From positions 62,001 to 126,000 of the forward strand of contig NZ_RAWE01000001.1 of assembly GCF_003611695.1 (NCBI RefSeq): 64,000 bases of DNA, written 5' to 3'. Origin of the DNA: Corallococcus carmarthensis. Its GTDB lineage: Bacteria; Myxococcota; Myxococcia; Myxococcales; Myxococcaceae. Of the stretch, positions 22,894-32,258 are shown piece after piece (within the stretch, counting starts at the first letter, position 1; the number at the start of each line of letters is the position of its first letter). Position numbers and translations under genes: made by a program. Below the pieces are notes generated by a model. It worked only from the letters and a program-made list of their open reading frames with translations. It searched no databases and was not told the origin of the DNA.

Positions 22894-25851
22894 TCATCCC
22901 GCCGTCGGGCAGGTCGCGGGCTCGAGGTAGAAGGCTTCCCAGGCGCCAACGTCGGTGGGATTGCAGATGCCCACGTTGCCGCCATTTCCGCTCTGGATGG
23001 GAGCGCCGGTGGTGTTCTCCTTCCAGTTGCGCGCGGTGCCCGTCGACGATTCGAAGCCGTAGCGATTGCGGCCGCCGTGGATGCCGCAGTCGTAGCGGGT
23101 GAACGCCTCCGCCGTGGTGAGCGTGGCGTTCACGGTGAGCTGGTCCGCGACCACCGCCAGGTACGCGCCGCTCGCTCCCTTGAGCTTGTACTTCGCGCCG
23201 CTCGTGACGAGCTCGAAGATCGCGCCACCGGTCTGCGTCGTGCCGAGCGCGGCCACCTTGCCCGCGCCGTCGACGGTGAGCCACTGGTCGCTGCGCTCGC
23301 TCTGGATGCGGAAGCAGCCCGTGCTGCTGCTGGTTTCGATGTGGCACGTCGCATCGCAGCCATCCCCCGGCTGGGTGTTGCCATCGTCGCATTGCTCGCC
23401 GCTCTCGACCGTGCCGTTGCCGCACACGGGGCCGGTGCTGCCACCCGGGCAGGCCACCAGTTCGAGGTAGAAGCCCTCCCATGCGCCGCCATCGGCCGGG
23501 TTGCAGGCGCCGCCATTGCCGCCGTCACCGCTCTGGATCGGCCCGCCCAGCGTGGTTTCCTTCCAATGGGGCGCGCTCCCCGACGAAGCCTGGAAGCCGA
23601 AACGATTGCGCCCGCCATAGCCGCAGGCAAGCCGCGTGAACGACTCACCGCTGGCGAAGTTGGCGCTCATCGCGAGCTGGTTCGTGACGACCGCCAGGAA
23701 CGCGTCGCCCGAGCCCTTGAGCTTGAATTGGGTGCCGTTCGGAACGAGCTGGAAGATCTGCCCTCCTGCTTGCGTCGCGCTGCCTGCGACGACCTTGCCC
23801 GCGGTGTCGATGCTGAGCCACTTGTCGCTGCGCTCACTTTGAATCTGGTAGCAGCTCCCGCCCGAGGTCTCGACGAACGTGGCCGTGTAGGTGGCCGCGC
23901 TGCCAGGCGTGGTGAAGGTGTGCGATTGCGCGCCGCCGTCCGACCACGACGAGAACGCCCAGAACTTTCCGTTCGCGTACTGCGGCGAGTCGACGCCCAC
24001 CAAGCGGACGACACCGACCACGCCGGTCGTGTCATGCGGCGCCGCGAACGGCCGCCCGTCCATCAGCACCTGCAGCCCGCTCGGCACGCTGGTGACCCTG
24101 AGCGGTACCGTGACGGGGAGGACGTCGCGATACGTCGTGTGGGTGAGTCCAATCGAGTCGCGCACCGTGAGCCGCACGCGATACCAGACGTTGGCCGAGC
24201 TCTCGCCGATGCTCGGTATGGGCCAGCTCCCGCTCGTGATGCCGGTGGTGTCGGCCATGGCCGGGTGCGTGTGGGTATCGTGATGGAAGGTGATGCTCCA
24301 GGTCAGCGCGCTCGGAGGCAGCGCGCCATCCTCCAAGTCGCTGGCCGAGCCGGAGAACAGCATGTTGGTGGCCGCGGCGTAGGTCGCGCCCGCGGCCGGC
24401 GTCGCGATCGTGGCCACCGGCGGCTTGTTGGACGTCACCGTCAGCACCGCCTCGGCGCTGGTGGCCGAGCCAAGCCCGTTGGTCACGACCACGCGGAAGC
24501 GCGCGCCACTGTCAGCGAGCTGCGCGGCGTTCAGCACGTAGCTCGGCGAGGTGGCGCCGGCGATGTCCACGCCGTTCCGCTGCCACCGGTAGGTGAGAGG
24601 CGGCTCGCCGCTCGCCGACACCGTGAAGGTCGCCGGATAGCCGACGGAGACCAACGTGCTCGCCGGCTGCTGCGCGATGCTCGGAGGCAGCGACGCCGTG
24701 TAGGCGATGCGGCCCACCTGGCCCGCGCCACGCGCCAGATAGTAGAGCGCGCCATCGGGACCCACATCGAGGTCCACGGGGCCCGCGGCGGCCGTCGCGA
24801 ACAGCGAACGCGCGCCGGTGTTCGGGTCGATGCGTGAGATCCAATCGTTGGTGTAGTCCGCGAAGAAGTATTGACCGACGTACGCGCTGGGAAACGCCGA
24901 GACCGGTGGGTTGTAGAAGGCCCCGCCTGCGATGCAGTTGCCGGCGGCCGTGCCGGAGCCATGCGGGTACGCGAAGAACGGCTGCGTGAGCTCCGGGCGA
25001 TTCGTGAAGTAGCCTTCAGTCATCGGCCAGCCGTAGTTGGCACCGGCCTGGCCGCGGTTGATCTCTTCCCAGCCGCCTTCGCCCACGTCGTTGATGAACA
25101 GGGTCCCCGTGCCGGGCTGAACGTCGAAGGTGAAGGGGTTGCGCAGCCCCATCGCCCAGGTCGCCTTGGCAAGCCCGGTGGCGGCCGCGTAGAACGGATT
25201 GTCCGTGGGAATGCTGCCGTCCGGGTTGAAGCGCAGCAGCTTTCCAAGGGGCGTATTCAGGCTCTGCGAGTTCGAGGAGACGGCGTTCTCTCCGACCGAA
25301 ACGTAGAGCTTGCCGTCGAGTCCGAAGCGAACCGCGCCGCCGTTGTGGTTGGCGGCGTCGAGCGTCGGAAGGTCGGCGAGCACCAGCTCGCTTCCGGGAA
25401 CCGCCACGTTGCCGTTGGCGGTGAAGCGGCTGACCCGATTGTGGATGCTGCCGGCAACCGACGTGTAATAGACATACAGATAGTGGTTGCTGGCGAAGTT
25501 GGGATCGAACGCGACGCCCATCAGCCCACGCTCGTTGTCGGTGTCCACGGCGAGCGTCACGAACGGAGTCGCCAGGAGCTGGCCGTTCTGGACGATGCGC
25601 AGCGCGCCGTTCTTCTCCGAGACGAACAGGCGCCCATCGGGCGCGAAGGTCATGGTGGTCGGTCCCTGGAGGCCGCTGACGAAGACGGAGTCCGCGAAGT
25701 TGGCGTCTTGAACGACCGCGCCCGCGCGCGCGACCGCGAGCTCCGGGGCCTCCGGTGTCGAGCAGCCCACGGCGAGGGAGAGGACAGCGCATACGACGAA
25801 GAGCGGCATGGGATGCCATGCTCGTACACTCGTTCTCACCTGTGATTGCAT
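22894..25851 (-). CDS. Lipoprotein: PQQ-type sugar dehydrogenase propeller with Ig and two fascin-like domains
   Basis: A 985-aa protein with a signal ending LSLAVGC (Cys30, lipobox-like). Residues about 50-395 form a GDH/sorbosone dehydrogenase propeller: GPTTMTFAPDGRLFVS, NERGLMGVAFDPNF, AMGLRNPFTFD and PDGALYYLARG. An Ig-like domain (about 400-480) and a linker follow, then two homologous beta-trefoil (fascin/actin-crosslinking-like) domains, QIQSERSDKWLSID and RIQSERSDQWLTVD. Between them lies a DUF4215 Cys-rich repeat (CGNGTVESGEQCDDG) of the myxobacterial type. The dehydrogenase would oxidise sugars at the outer membrane, while the trefoils may bind carbohydrate. PQQ dependence is inferred from the family. 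Confidence 0.85.
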   Translation of the reverse strand: MQSQVRTSVRAWHPMPLFVVCAVLSLAVGCSTPEAPELAVARAGAVVQDANFADSVFVSGLQGPTTMTFAPDGRLFVSEKNGALRIVQNGQLLATPFVTLAVDTDNERGLMGVAFDPNFASNHYLYVYYTSVAGSIHNRVSRFTANGNVAVPGSELVLADLPTLDAANHNGGAVRFGLDGKLYVSVGENAVSSNSQSLNTPLGKLLRFNPDGSIPTDNPFYAAATGLAKATWAMGLRNPFTFDVQPGTGTLFINDVGEGGWEEINRGQAGANYGWPMTEGYFTNRPELTQPFFAYPHGSGTAAGNCIAGGAFYNPPVSAFPSAYVGQYFFADYTNDWISRIDPNTGARSLFATAAAGPVDLDVGPDGALYYLARGAGQVGRIAYTASLPPSIAQQPASTLVSVGYPATFTVSASGEPPLTYRWQRNGVDIAGATSPSYVLNAAQLADSGARFRVVVTNGLGSATSAEAVLTVTSNKPPVATIATPAAGATYAAATNMLFSGSASDLEDGALPPSALTWSITFHHDTHTHPAMADTTGITSGSWPIPSIGESSANVWYRVRLTVRDSIGLTHTTYRDVLPVTVPLRVTSVPSGLQVLMDGRPFAAPHDTTGVVGVVRLVGVDSPQYANGKFWAFSSWSDGGAQSHTFTTPGSAATYTATFVETSGGSCYQIQSERSDKWLSIDTAGKVVAGSATQAGGQIFQLVPNGTQFKLKGSGDAFLAVVTNQLAMSANFASGESFTRLACGYGGRNRFGFQASSGSAPHWKETTLGGPIQSGDGGNGGACNPADGGAWEGFYLELVACPGGSTGPVCGNGTVESGEQCDDGNTQPGDGCDATCHIETSSSTGCFRIQSERSDQWLTVDGAGKVAALGTTQTGGAIFELVTSGAKYKLKGASGAYLAVVADQLTVNATLTTAEAFTRYDCGIHGGRNRYGFESSTGTARNWKENTTGAPIQSGNGGNVGICNPTDVGAWEAFYLEPATCPTAG

Positions 25852-25960
25852 CGCGACTTCTCCCGGTTGAACAGGCTCACGCGGCCCGTGGGCTGCGGGA
25901 GCGTTGGTGGTGCTGTCCTGTTTTACCTTGAAAGCCTGTTCACCGGGAACAACTTAAGAA

Positions 25961-26548
<588 letters not shown>

Positions 26549-26600
26549 GCTTCCCCCGCGCACACTGTGAGTCGCCTGGCGGACGACCCTGCCGGTCATG

Positions 26601-27254
26601 CTATTCCGGAATGGCTCCCAGGAGCGGCGTCAAATCCGGATCGGCCTTCTGCATCGCCTGACGATAGGCCGGCCGCGCGCCAATGCGTTGCAGATAGGCC
26701 AGGATGTTGGGCCAGGGTGAGAGGTCATACGGCTTGAACAGCCGCATCGTGGTCAACGAGAACACGGTCATGATGTCCGCCGCCGTGAACTCCTTGCCGG
26801 CCAGATAGGGTGCCTCCCCCAGCCGCTTCTCCAGGGTCGAGAAGACCCGGTTGAAGCGCTCCCTGGCCGCCTGCAGCACCGCGTTCTTGTCCGAAGGGTC
26901 GACGCGCTCCAGATACCTCACCTGCAAGACGACCGGTTGCAGCGTCCCGTTGGCGAAGTGGAACCAGTAGAGGTAGTCGGCGAACCCGGGTTCGCCGCGC
27001 TTCACCACGAGCCGGCCATCGCCATGGGTCTGGAGCAGATACTCGCAGATTGCCCCGGACTCCCCCAGGACGAGGTCGCCGTCAGTGAGGATGGGCGCCG
27101 TGCCCATGGGATGAAGCGCCTTGTATTCCGGCGGGGCCAGCCGGTTGTCGGTCCGGCGCGGATAGCGCTTCAGCTCATAGTCGAGCCCGAGCTCCTCACA
27201 GAGCCAGACGATCCGCTCTGATTGTGACCGTCCCAGATGATGCAGCGTCAGCAT
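26601..27254 (-). CDS. Glutathione S-transferase-like protein
   Basis: A 217-aa GST. The N-terminal thioredoxin-like domain begins MLTLHHLGRSQSERIVW and carries NxxG-type contacts in HPMGTAPILTDGDLVLGESGAICEYL (cited as two parts: MGTAPILTDG and GESGAICEYL). The all-helical C-terminal domain contains FTAADIMTVFSLTTM, and the chain ends PLLGAIPE. GSTs conjugate or isomerise electrophiles using glutathione. It is divergent from an XRE-family regulator, and 52 bp separate it from the TMEM175 gene downstream. Confidence 0.85.
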   Translation of the reverse strand: MLTLHHLGRSQSERIVWLCEELGLDYELKRYPRRTDNRLAPPEYKALHPMGTAPILTDGDLVLGESGAICEYLLQTHGDGRLVVKRGEPGFADYLYWFHFANGTLQPVVLQVRYLERVDPSDKNAVLQAARERFNRVFSTLEKRLGEAPYLAGKEFTAADIMTVFSLTTMRLFKPYDLSPWPNILAYLQRIGARPAYRQAMQKADPDLTPLLGAIPE

Positions 27255-27343
27255 GCTCGCTCCCTCGCCCGGAGCATTGTCCGGGTCATGCGCGAACCGT
27301 AAGCTGCGTGGATCCGCTGGAAAAGACGGGCCCGCATACCGGT

Positions 27344-28156
27344 ATGGCGACTACCACCCTCCCCGAATTCCTCCGCGTTCGCCGCGAGCGGCTTCACCCC
27401 GCCTCGACCGAGCGGCGGCGGACGCCCGGACTTCGTCGCGAGGAGGTCGCGGCGCGCGCTGGCGTGAGCGTCACCTGGTACACGTGGCTCGAACAAGGCC
27501 GCGGCGGCGTGCCGTCCGACGACGTGCTCGAACGGCTGGCTCGCGCGCTCGAGCTCGACGACACGAACCGCGAGATGCTGTTCCTGCTCGCGCACGCGCG
27601 TCCGCCACCGCGCCGCCACACGCCGCCCGCCCAGGTCACGCCCTCGTTGCAGCGGGTGCTCGACAACCTGCACGTGCCCGCGCTCGTGAAGACGCCGACG
27701 TTCCAGATCGTCGCGTGGAACCGCGCCGCGGTGGCGGTGATTGGCGACTACGCCGCGATTCCCGAGCACGACCGCAACATGCTGCGCCGGGTCTTTCACC
27801 CTGAATCCGCCGCGTTCCTGCCGCATGGGGATGACATGCGCCGCACGTGCCTCGCCGCGTTTCGCGTCGACATCGAGCGTGCGGGAGCATCCGAAGAGGC
27901 CGCCGCGCTCGTCGACGAGTTGATGGCGGCGAGCGAGGAGTTCCGCCGGCTGTGGGCCGAAAATGAGTTGAGCACGCACGGCGTGAAGGTCAGGCGGATC
28001 GTCCGGCCGGATGTCGGCGAGCTCGTGTTCGAGACATCGGTGTTCTCCGTCGATGACAGCGACGGCCTCAGCATGTTGGTCCTCTCCCCGGCGGACGACG
28101 CTTCCGCGCGTGGGGTCGAACAGTTGATCCGAGCGAACACCGCGGGTGCGTCATGA
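27344..28156 (+). CDS. XRE-family regulator with MmyB-like ligand domain
   Basis: A 270-aa protein. The N-terminal HTH_XRE (RRTPGLRREEVAARAGVS, then TWYTWLEQGRG) is followed by LELDDTNREMLFLLAHA and an MmyB/methylenomycin-type sensor domain (VAWNRAAVAVIGDYA, MLRRVFHPESAAFL) that often binds fatty acids or small hydrophobic ligands. The ATG at 27344 is preferred to a GTG 120 bp upstream, which lies in the divergent GST promoter. It probably controls the neighbouring GST. Confidence 0.85.
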   Translation: MATTTLPEFLRVRRERLHPASTERRRTPGLRREEVAARAGVSVTWYTWLEQGRGGVPSDDVLERLARALELDDTNREMLFLLAHARPPPRRHTPPAQVTPSLQRVLDNLHVPALVKTPTFQIVAWNRAAVAVIGDYAAIPEHDRNMLRRVFHPESAAFLPHGDDMRRTCLAAFRVDIERAGASEEAAALVDELMAASEEFRRLWAENELSTHGVKVRRIVRPDVGELVFETSVFSVDDSDGLSMLVLSPADDASARGVEQLIRANTAGAS

Positions 28157-28357
28157 TGAGCCACGTCACGATTGCCGCAGTGAGTCTGGCATGACTGTAT
28201 TGACGTATGGATGTTGAAGGACGTGAACCTGTCGTTCAGGCCGCTCCACGGCCCCCCGACCACGTTCCAGAGCGTGTCGATTCCGAACGCCACCGGCGTC
28301 GGCTCATCTCCCTGGGAGCGCCCGGAGATTCTCGCTCGGGGCCTACCGCCCCTGACG
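28157..28357 (+). other. Intergenic spacer of about 200 bp
   Basis: Between the convergent XRE and LysR genes. No convincing gene, hairpin or promoter was found. Confidence 0.3.
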
Positions 28358-29263
28358 CTACTCGGTCAGATGAATCGGGCGCGGCAGCGCCGCGAGGAAT
28401 TGCTGCACGACCGGCGAGTCCGCCTGACCGTCGTACACAAATTCGACGTCGAAGCGGCCGTCGAGCTCGTCAAGCGCGACCAGCCGCACCGTGCGCGGGC
28501 ACATCGGTGAAGTGCTTTCCGGCACGAACGCGTAGCCCATGCCGGCCGCGACGAGCCCGATGAGCGTCGGGATGTCGCTGCCGACCTGCGCGATGCGCGG
28601 CGTGAATCCGGCCCGCCGGCATTGCTCGAGCAAGAACCGGTGATGCGCGGCGGACCGGAGTGGATCGAACCAGACGAACGGCGCGCCTGCGAGTTCGGCC
28701 AGTCGACGGGGCGCGCGGAAGCGCTGGCCCGGCGTGGACAGCATCGCGAGCACGAACCGGTCGCGCAGCAGCCGGATGCCTGACAGCTGTGGCGCCTCGT
28801 CCTGCCGCCACGCCATGATGCCGCCATCGAGATCTCCGCGTGCGATCGCAGTCGCCTGATCGGCCGACAGCATTGGCGAGATCGACAGCATGACGTCAGG
28901 GCAGGCGTTCCGGAAGGCCTTGAGAACGTTCGACACCACCGGCAACGGGAAGTAGTTCGGCAGCACGCCGAGACGCAGCTCGCCGAGTTGGCCGGCTGCG
29001 CAGCGCAGCGCACGTTCGCGGCTGCCCTGCAGCTCGGCGAGCAGGCGCGTAGCGTCCTGCAGAAAGCTCGCGCCGGCCGCTGTGAGCGCGATGCCCGTCG
29101 AGCGGCGGATCAACAGCGGGGTGCCGATCGCCTCTTCAAGCTCGCGGATCTGCCGGGAAAGCGCGGGTTGCACAATCCCGACCGCGCGGGCGCCGGCCAT
29201 CATGCTGCCGGCTTCAGCGACCGCCACGAAGTAGCGCAGATGGCGCAATTCGACCTGTCGCAT
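28358..29263 (-). CDS. LysR-family regulator divergent from a dehydratase
   Basis: A 301-aa protein starting MRQVELRHLRYFVAVA. The LysR HTH pattern ALSRQIRELEEAIGTPLL (about residues 31-48) and a C-terminal sensor domain (LRLGVLPNYFPLPVVS, GDLDGGIMAWRQDEAP) are clear. Two upstream in-frame Mets would add 12-17 residues without LysR features. It is divergent from the serine/threonine dehydratase-like gene at 29407, its likely target. Arg/Ala-rich coding (many CGC and GCG) gives this pair a Burkholderia-like flavour, so transfer is possible. Confidence 0.85.
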   Translation of the reverse strand: MRQVELRHLRYFVAVAEAGSMMAGARAVGIVQPALSRQIRELEEAIGTPLLIRRSTGIALTAAGASFLQDATRLLAELQGSRERALRCAAGQLGELRLGVLPNYFPLPVVSNVLKAFRNACPDVMLSISPMLSADQATAIARGDLDGGIMAWRQDEAPQLSGIRLLRDRFVLAMLSTPGQRFRAPRRLAELAGAPFVWFDPLRSAAHHRFLLEQCRRAGFTPRIAQVGSDIPTLIGLVAAGMGYAFVPESTSPMCPRTVRLVALDELDGRFDVEFVYDGQADSPVVQQFLAALPRPIHLTE

Positions 29264-29406
29264 GCGGTGCCTGTCCATTCCGTCGATATACCTGGAAAGC
29301 ATGACGTACTGCATTGAATAGTATTGGGAAGTATGGATGGCTCAATCTAGGTTGGCCAGCGTCATGACGACTGTCCGCGCGGCGCGGACGTTTGTCGCAC
29401 TTCCAC

Positions 29407-30327
29407 ATGCCACTCCATATCCAGACTCCCTACATCCGTTCGCAAGCTGCGTCCCGCCGGCTTGGCAAAGACGTCCTGTTGAAGATCGAGGCGATGCAGC
29501 CGTCCGGCTCGTTCAAGCTGCGCGGTGTCGGTGCGGTATGCGACGCGCGGCGCGCAGCGGGAGCCCGTCGTTTCGTGTCGTCGTCGGGCGGCAACGCGGG
29601 CATCGCGGTCGCCTATGCCGGTCGCGAGCTTGGCGTGCCCGTGCTCGTCGTTGTTCCGGAGAGCACGTCCGCGCGCGCACGCGACCTGATCCGTCTCGAA
29701 GGCGCGGAGTTGATCGTCCACGGCGCTTCTTGGGCGGAGGCGAACACGTTCGCGCAATCCGTGATCGGCGCGCACGACGCGTTCGTGCATCCATTCGACG
29801 ATCCGGTGCTGTGGCGGGGCCATGCGACGATGATCGACGAGATGGCGGCAGCCGGACCGAAGCCCGACGCAGTCGTGCTGGCGGTGGGCGGCGGCGGGTT
29901 GCTGTGCGGTGTGCTCGAAGGGCTGGCGCGCAACGGCTGGCGCGATGTGCCGGTCGTCGCGGCCGAGACCCAAGGCGCGGACTGCTATGCGCGTTCGGTT
30001 GCGCAGGGGCGGCCATTCGAGTTGCCAGGGATTACGAGCATCGCCACGTCGCTCGGCGCGAAGCGGCCTTGCGACGCGGCGGTTGAGTGGGCGACGCGCC
30101 ATGCGGTCGACAACGTCGTTGTGTCCGATGCGGCAGCAGTGGCGGCCTCACTGCGGTTTCTCGACGAACACCGGATCCTGGTGGAGCCCGCGTGCGGGGC
30201 CGCACTGGCCGCGCTCGACGCGGCGTCGCCGGTGCTTGCCGCCGCGTCACGCATCGCGGTGATTGTCTGCGGTGGCGTCACGGCCACGGTTGAGCATCTG
30301 CAAGCATTGAGCAGCCGGGCGCGATGA
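29407..30327 (+). CDS. PLP-dependent serine/threonine dehydratase-like enzyme
   Basis: A 306-aa fold-type II PLP enzyme. The lysine that binds PLP is in QPSGSFKLRG (Lys37). FVSSSGGNAGIAVAYAG provides the phosphate-binding/substrate loop and LAVGGGGLLCGVLEG the glycine loop. CGGVTATVEHL near the end is typical. Family members dehydrate L-serine or L-threonine, and racemase or ammonia-lyase relatives are possible. The ATG at 29407 is preferred over a TTG at 29392. It is divergent from a LysR gene. Confidence 0.88.
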   Translation: MPLHIQTPYIRSQAASRRLGKDVLLKIEAMQPSGSFKLRGVGAVCDARRAAGARRFVSSSGGNAGIAVAYAGRELGVPVLVVVPESTSARARDLIRLEGAELIVHGASWAEANTFAQSVIGAHDAFVHPFDDPVLWRGHATMIDEMAAAGPKPDAVVLAVGGGGLLCGVLEGLARNGWRDVPVVAAETQGADCYARSVAQGRPFELPGITSIATSLGAKRPCDAAVEWATRHAVDNVVVSDAAAVAASLRFLDEHRILVEPACGAALAALDAASPVLAAASRIAVIVCGGVTATVEHLQALSSRAR

Positions 30328-30336
30328 CAGGGGGGA

Positions 30337-30624
30337 GTGGGCGGATGTCGTGCCGCGCCTCCGGGGCTAGCTGGAGGAACGTTCGACCTGCAGGGCCTGC
30401 TCGACGTGCTCGCCCCTGACGTGGTGCTGGTCGCCGACGGCGGCGGCGTGGCGGCTGCGGCCCGGCGCCCGATCGTCGGTGGCAATCGCGTGGCCGGGTT
30501 CTTGTCTCGCTTCCCCACGATCGCCCCCGGCGCTCGGAGCGCAGGTGACCCTGAGCCGGTAACAGGCATGGCTCGGCTGCGCCCGGGTCCAGGAGGAATT
30601 GGAGCGCTGTTGGAGGCGAGGTGA
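30337..30624 (+). pseudogene. ECF41 sigma-factor C-terminal (SnoaL-like) fragment
   Basis: A 95-codon open stretch contains FDLQGLLDVLAPDVVL, then ADGGGVAAAARRPIVG and NRVAGFLSRFP, which is the SnoaL-like C-terminal domain of ECF41/SigJ sigma factors (GDLxxLLxLLxPDVVxxADGGG). The sigma2 and sigma4 domains and a proper start are missing, and the part after FPTIAPGA diverges. It is therefore a scar of a lost sigma-factor gene, not a functional factor. Confidence 0.7.
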
Positions 30625-30679
30625 CCGAATTTCGGATGGGCACACCGGCACCGCGAATGCGTGAGGTCTCTGACCTGCA

Positions 30680-31198
30680 TCACCCGGTGAAGACGCCCCA
30701 GCAGATGTCGTTCCGCGCCCGCTGGTCTTCGAGGACCAGCTCACGGAGGGCGGCGGGGATCCGCTTCCGCTGCCATCCCAGCTCCTTCAGGCGGGCCTTT
30801 TCCGCGTCACCCACGGCGACCGACGCGGCGGCGGCCCGGATGGCGTACGCCGCCGCGCCCAGGTAGTGCGCGGCGACGTGGGCGACGGCCACGGCCTGGC
30901 CTGCCGCGAGCGCAGCGAACCGGGCCGGGTCAGGCAACCCACGACCCGCGGCGTTGGCCACGAACGCGGTCCGGTGGGCGTCACGCATCGGCACCTCGCC
31001 CTGGATCCACGCCCGTCCCACGGCGATGGCGTCACGGGGGCGCGCGTCCTCGGGGCACGCGGTCTCGAAGAAGGGCAGGACGTGCTCCGCGCAGACGGCG
31101 GCCCACTCCGCGAGCAGGTGGTGGTCCTCGTCGGTCAGGCTCCCGCCGCGACGAACCGTGATCAACCTGGGGTCTCGCTCTTTCGGTAGGATCGGCAT
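30680..31198 (-). CDS. Imm5-like putative immunity protein
   Basis: A 172-aa protein with WAAVCAEHVLPFFETACPEDARPRD near residues 32-56 (seen as CAEHVLPFFE and PEDARPRDAI), RAWIQGEVPM, and a helical AVAVAHVAAHYLGAAAYA segment. This resembles the Imm5 immunity-protein family, in which the W..CAEHVLP...P.DxRPR pattern is diagnostic. No toxin is adjacent, so it may be an orphan immunity protein, possibly against contact-dependent or T6SS toxins. Assignment is by pattern memory. Confidence 0.65.
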   Translation of the reverse strand: MPILPKERDPRLITVRRGGSLTDEDHHLLAEWAAVCAEHVLPFFETACPEDARPRDAIAVGRAWIQGEVPMRDAHRTAFVANAAGRGLPDPARFAALAAGQAVAVAHVAAHYLGAAAYAIRAAAASVAVGDAEKARLKELGWQRKRIPAALRELVLEDQRARNDICWGVFTG

Positions 31199-31272
31199 CG
31201 AGCGATTCTCGCTGAGCCTCCTCGTCGACGCGATGGGGTTGGCGATGGACGGTACGACGGGGACCCAACGAG

Positions 31273-31803
31273 ATGAAACTCCCGGAACGGCTGATAGGTC
31301 TCAACGCGGATGACCAGGGGGCGTTCGCGCGCAGGAACGTCGAGAAGGCTTCGCTCGAGGAACTGCTCGACGCGCTCGACCTCGATCCGCTTGGCGAATG
31401 GGCGCTTCTCCACATCACCCACGAGCTGGTCCAGCGCGGTACGGAGATCCTCGCGCCGATAGAGGCGAGGCTGGTTGCGCGTCCGACACGCAAGGCGGCC
31501 TACGGGCTCTGCGAGGCGCTGATCGAGCTCTTCCAGAAAGCGCCAGAAACGGAGTCCTCGATCATCCGCGTGCTCATCCAGGCAGGGGAAGAGGCCATGC
31601 GGGTCGAGGCCAATCCATTCGACGCCACGACCTTGATCGTCCACCTCGCCGATTGCGCCCGATTGGCGGAGCGGGCACTCCCGGAAGCACGACCGCTGGC
31701 GCTCGCCTTCCTCGACCGCGCCCGGCACGAGCCGGAGCCCGACCGTTTTGCCGTGCGCGAAGCGGCATTCCTTGCTGGCGGGGAGGGTGGCGGCAGTCAG
31801 TGA
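31273..31803 (+). CDS. Hypothetical helical protein
   Basis: A 176-aa soluble protein of unknown family, starting MKLPERLIGLNADDQG. It is predicted mostly helical and Glu/Ala/Leu rich (EELLDALDLDPLGEWA, LCEALIELFQKAPE, HLADCARLAERALPEA), with a short Gly-rich tail. There is no signal, membrane segment or motif. It may be an ARM/HEAT-like helical repeat protein. A weak ribosome-binding site precedes the ATG. Confidence 0.55.
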   Translation: MKLPERLIGLNADDQGAFARRNVEKASLEELLDALDLDPLGEWALLHITHELVQRGTEILAPIEARLVARPTRKAAYGLCEALIELFQKAPETESSIIRVLIQAGEEAMRVEANPFDATTLIVHLADCARLAERALPEARPLALAFLDRARHEPEPDRFAVREAAFLAGGEGGGSQ

Positions 31804-31912
31804 TGAGCGTGTGAGGCCCTTCGCAACGGGGCTCCAGGTGCCTCTATACCGGGCATTCCCCTGAAGGAGCCTCGCCTGATGCAAACGGGTTGTTCGTCCT
31901 GCCCGGGGAGCC

Positions 31913-32176
31913 TCACGCGGTCATCCCGGACGACGAGTTCCGGCCCGACCGCTTGCCCCTTCGGTTCGGACACGAAGTAGGCCCGCCCGTAGAACCGTGT
32001 TCCAGGGCGGCGATCATCCGCTGGCGGTCAGCTCTTCCGGCTCGTTCCGGAACGACTCCCTCCACTTCCTGGCCGTCCGTGAACCACACATACTCGACCT
32101 CCGCATGGCGGCCGTCGAGATCAATGGGGCGGACTCGATGCACCCATGACGCAGCGCCCCGGCCTTGGGCAGGCAC
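31913..32176 (-). pseudogene. Fragmented reading frame, possibly a decayed gene
   Basis: On the minus strand an 87-codon stretch (ASWVHRVRPIDLDGRH, EVEYVWFTDGQEVEGV) has gene-like composition, but after HGSTGGPTSC the better frame shifts to FYGRAYFVSEPKGQAV and PELVVRDDRV. This suggests a frameshifted remnant. No family is recognised. The 454-bp gap 31804-32258 otherwise contains nothing I can support. Confidence 0.3.
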
Positions 32177-32258
32177 AGGACGCGATTACCTGGAGCAGAC
32201 ACGGACGTGCACGATGGCCCTTTGCGCGCAGCGGCAGCGACACGAACGGCCTGGTGCC

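Noticed and set aside
22687-24837. 716-codon plus-strand frame over the sugar dehydrogenase
   Set aside because: Antisense composition artefact.
27796-28293. Minus-strand frame antisense to the XRE regulator
   Set aside because: Low-complexity Ser/Thr shadow; no motif.
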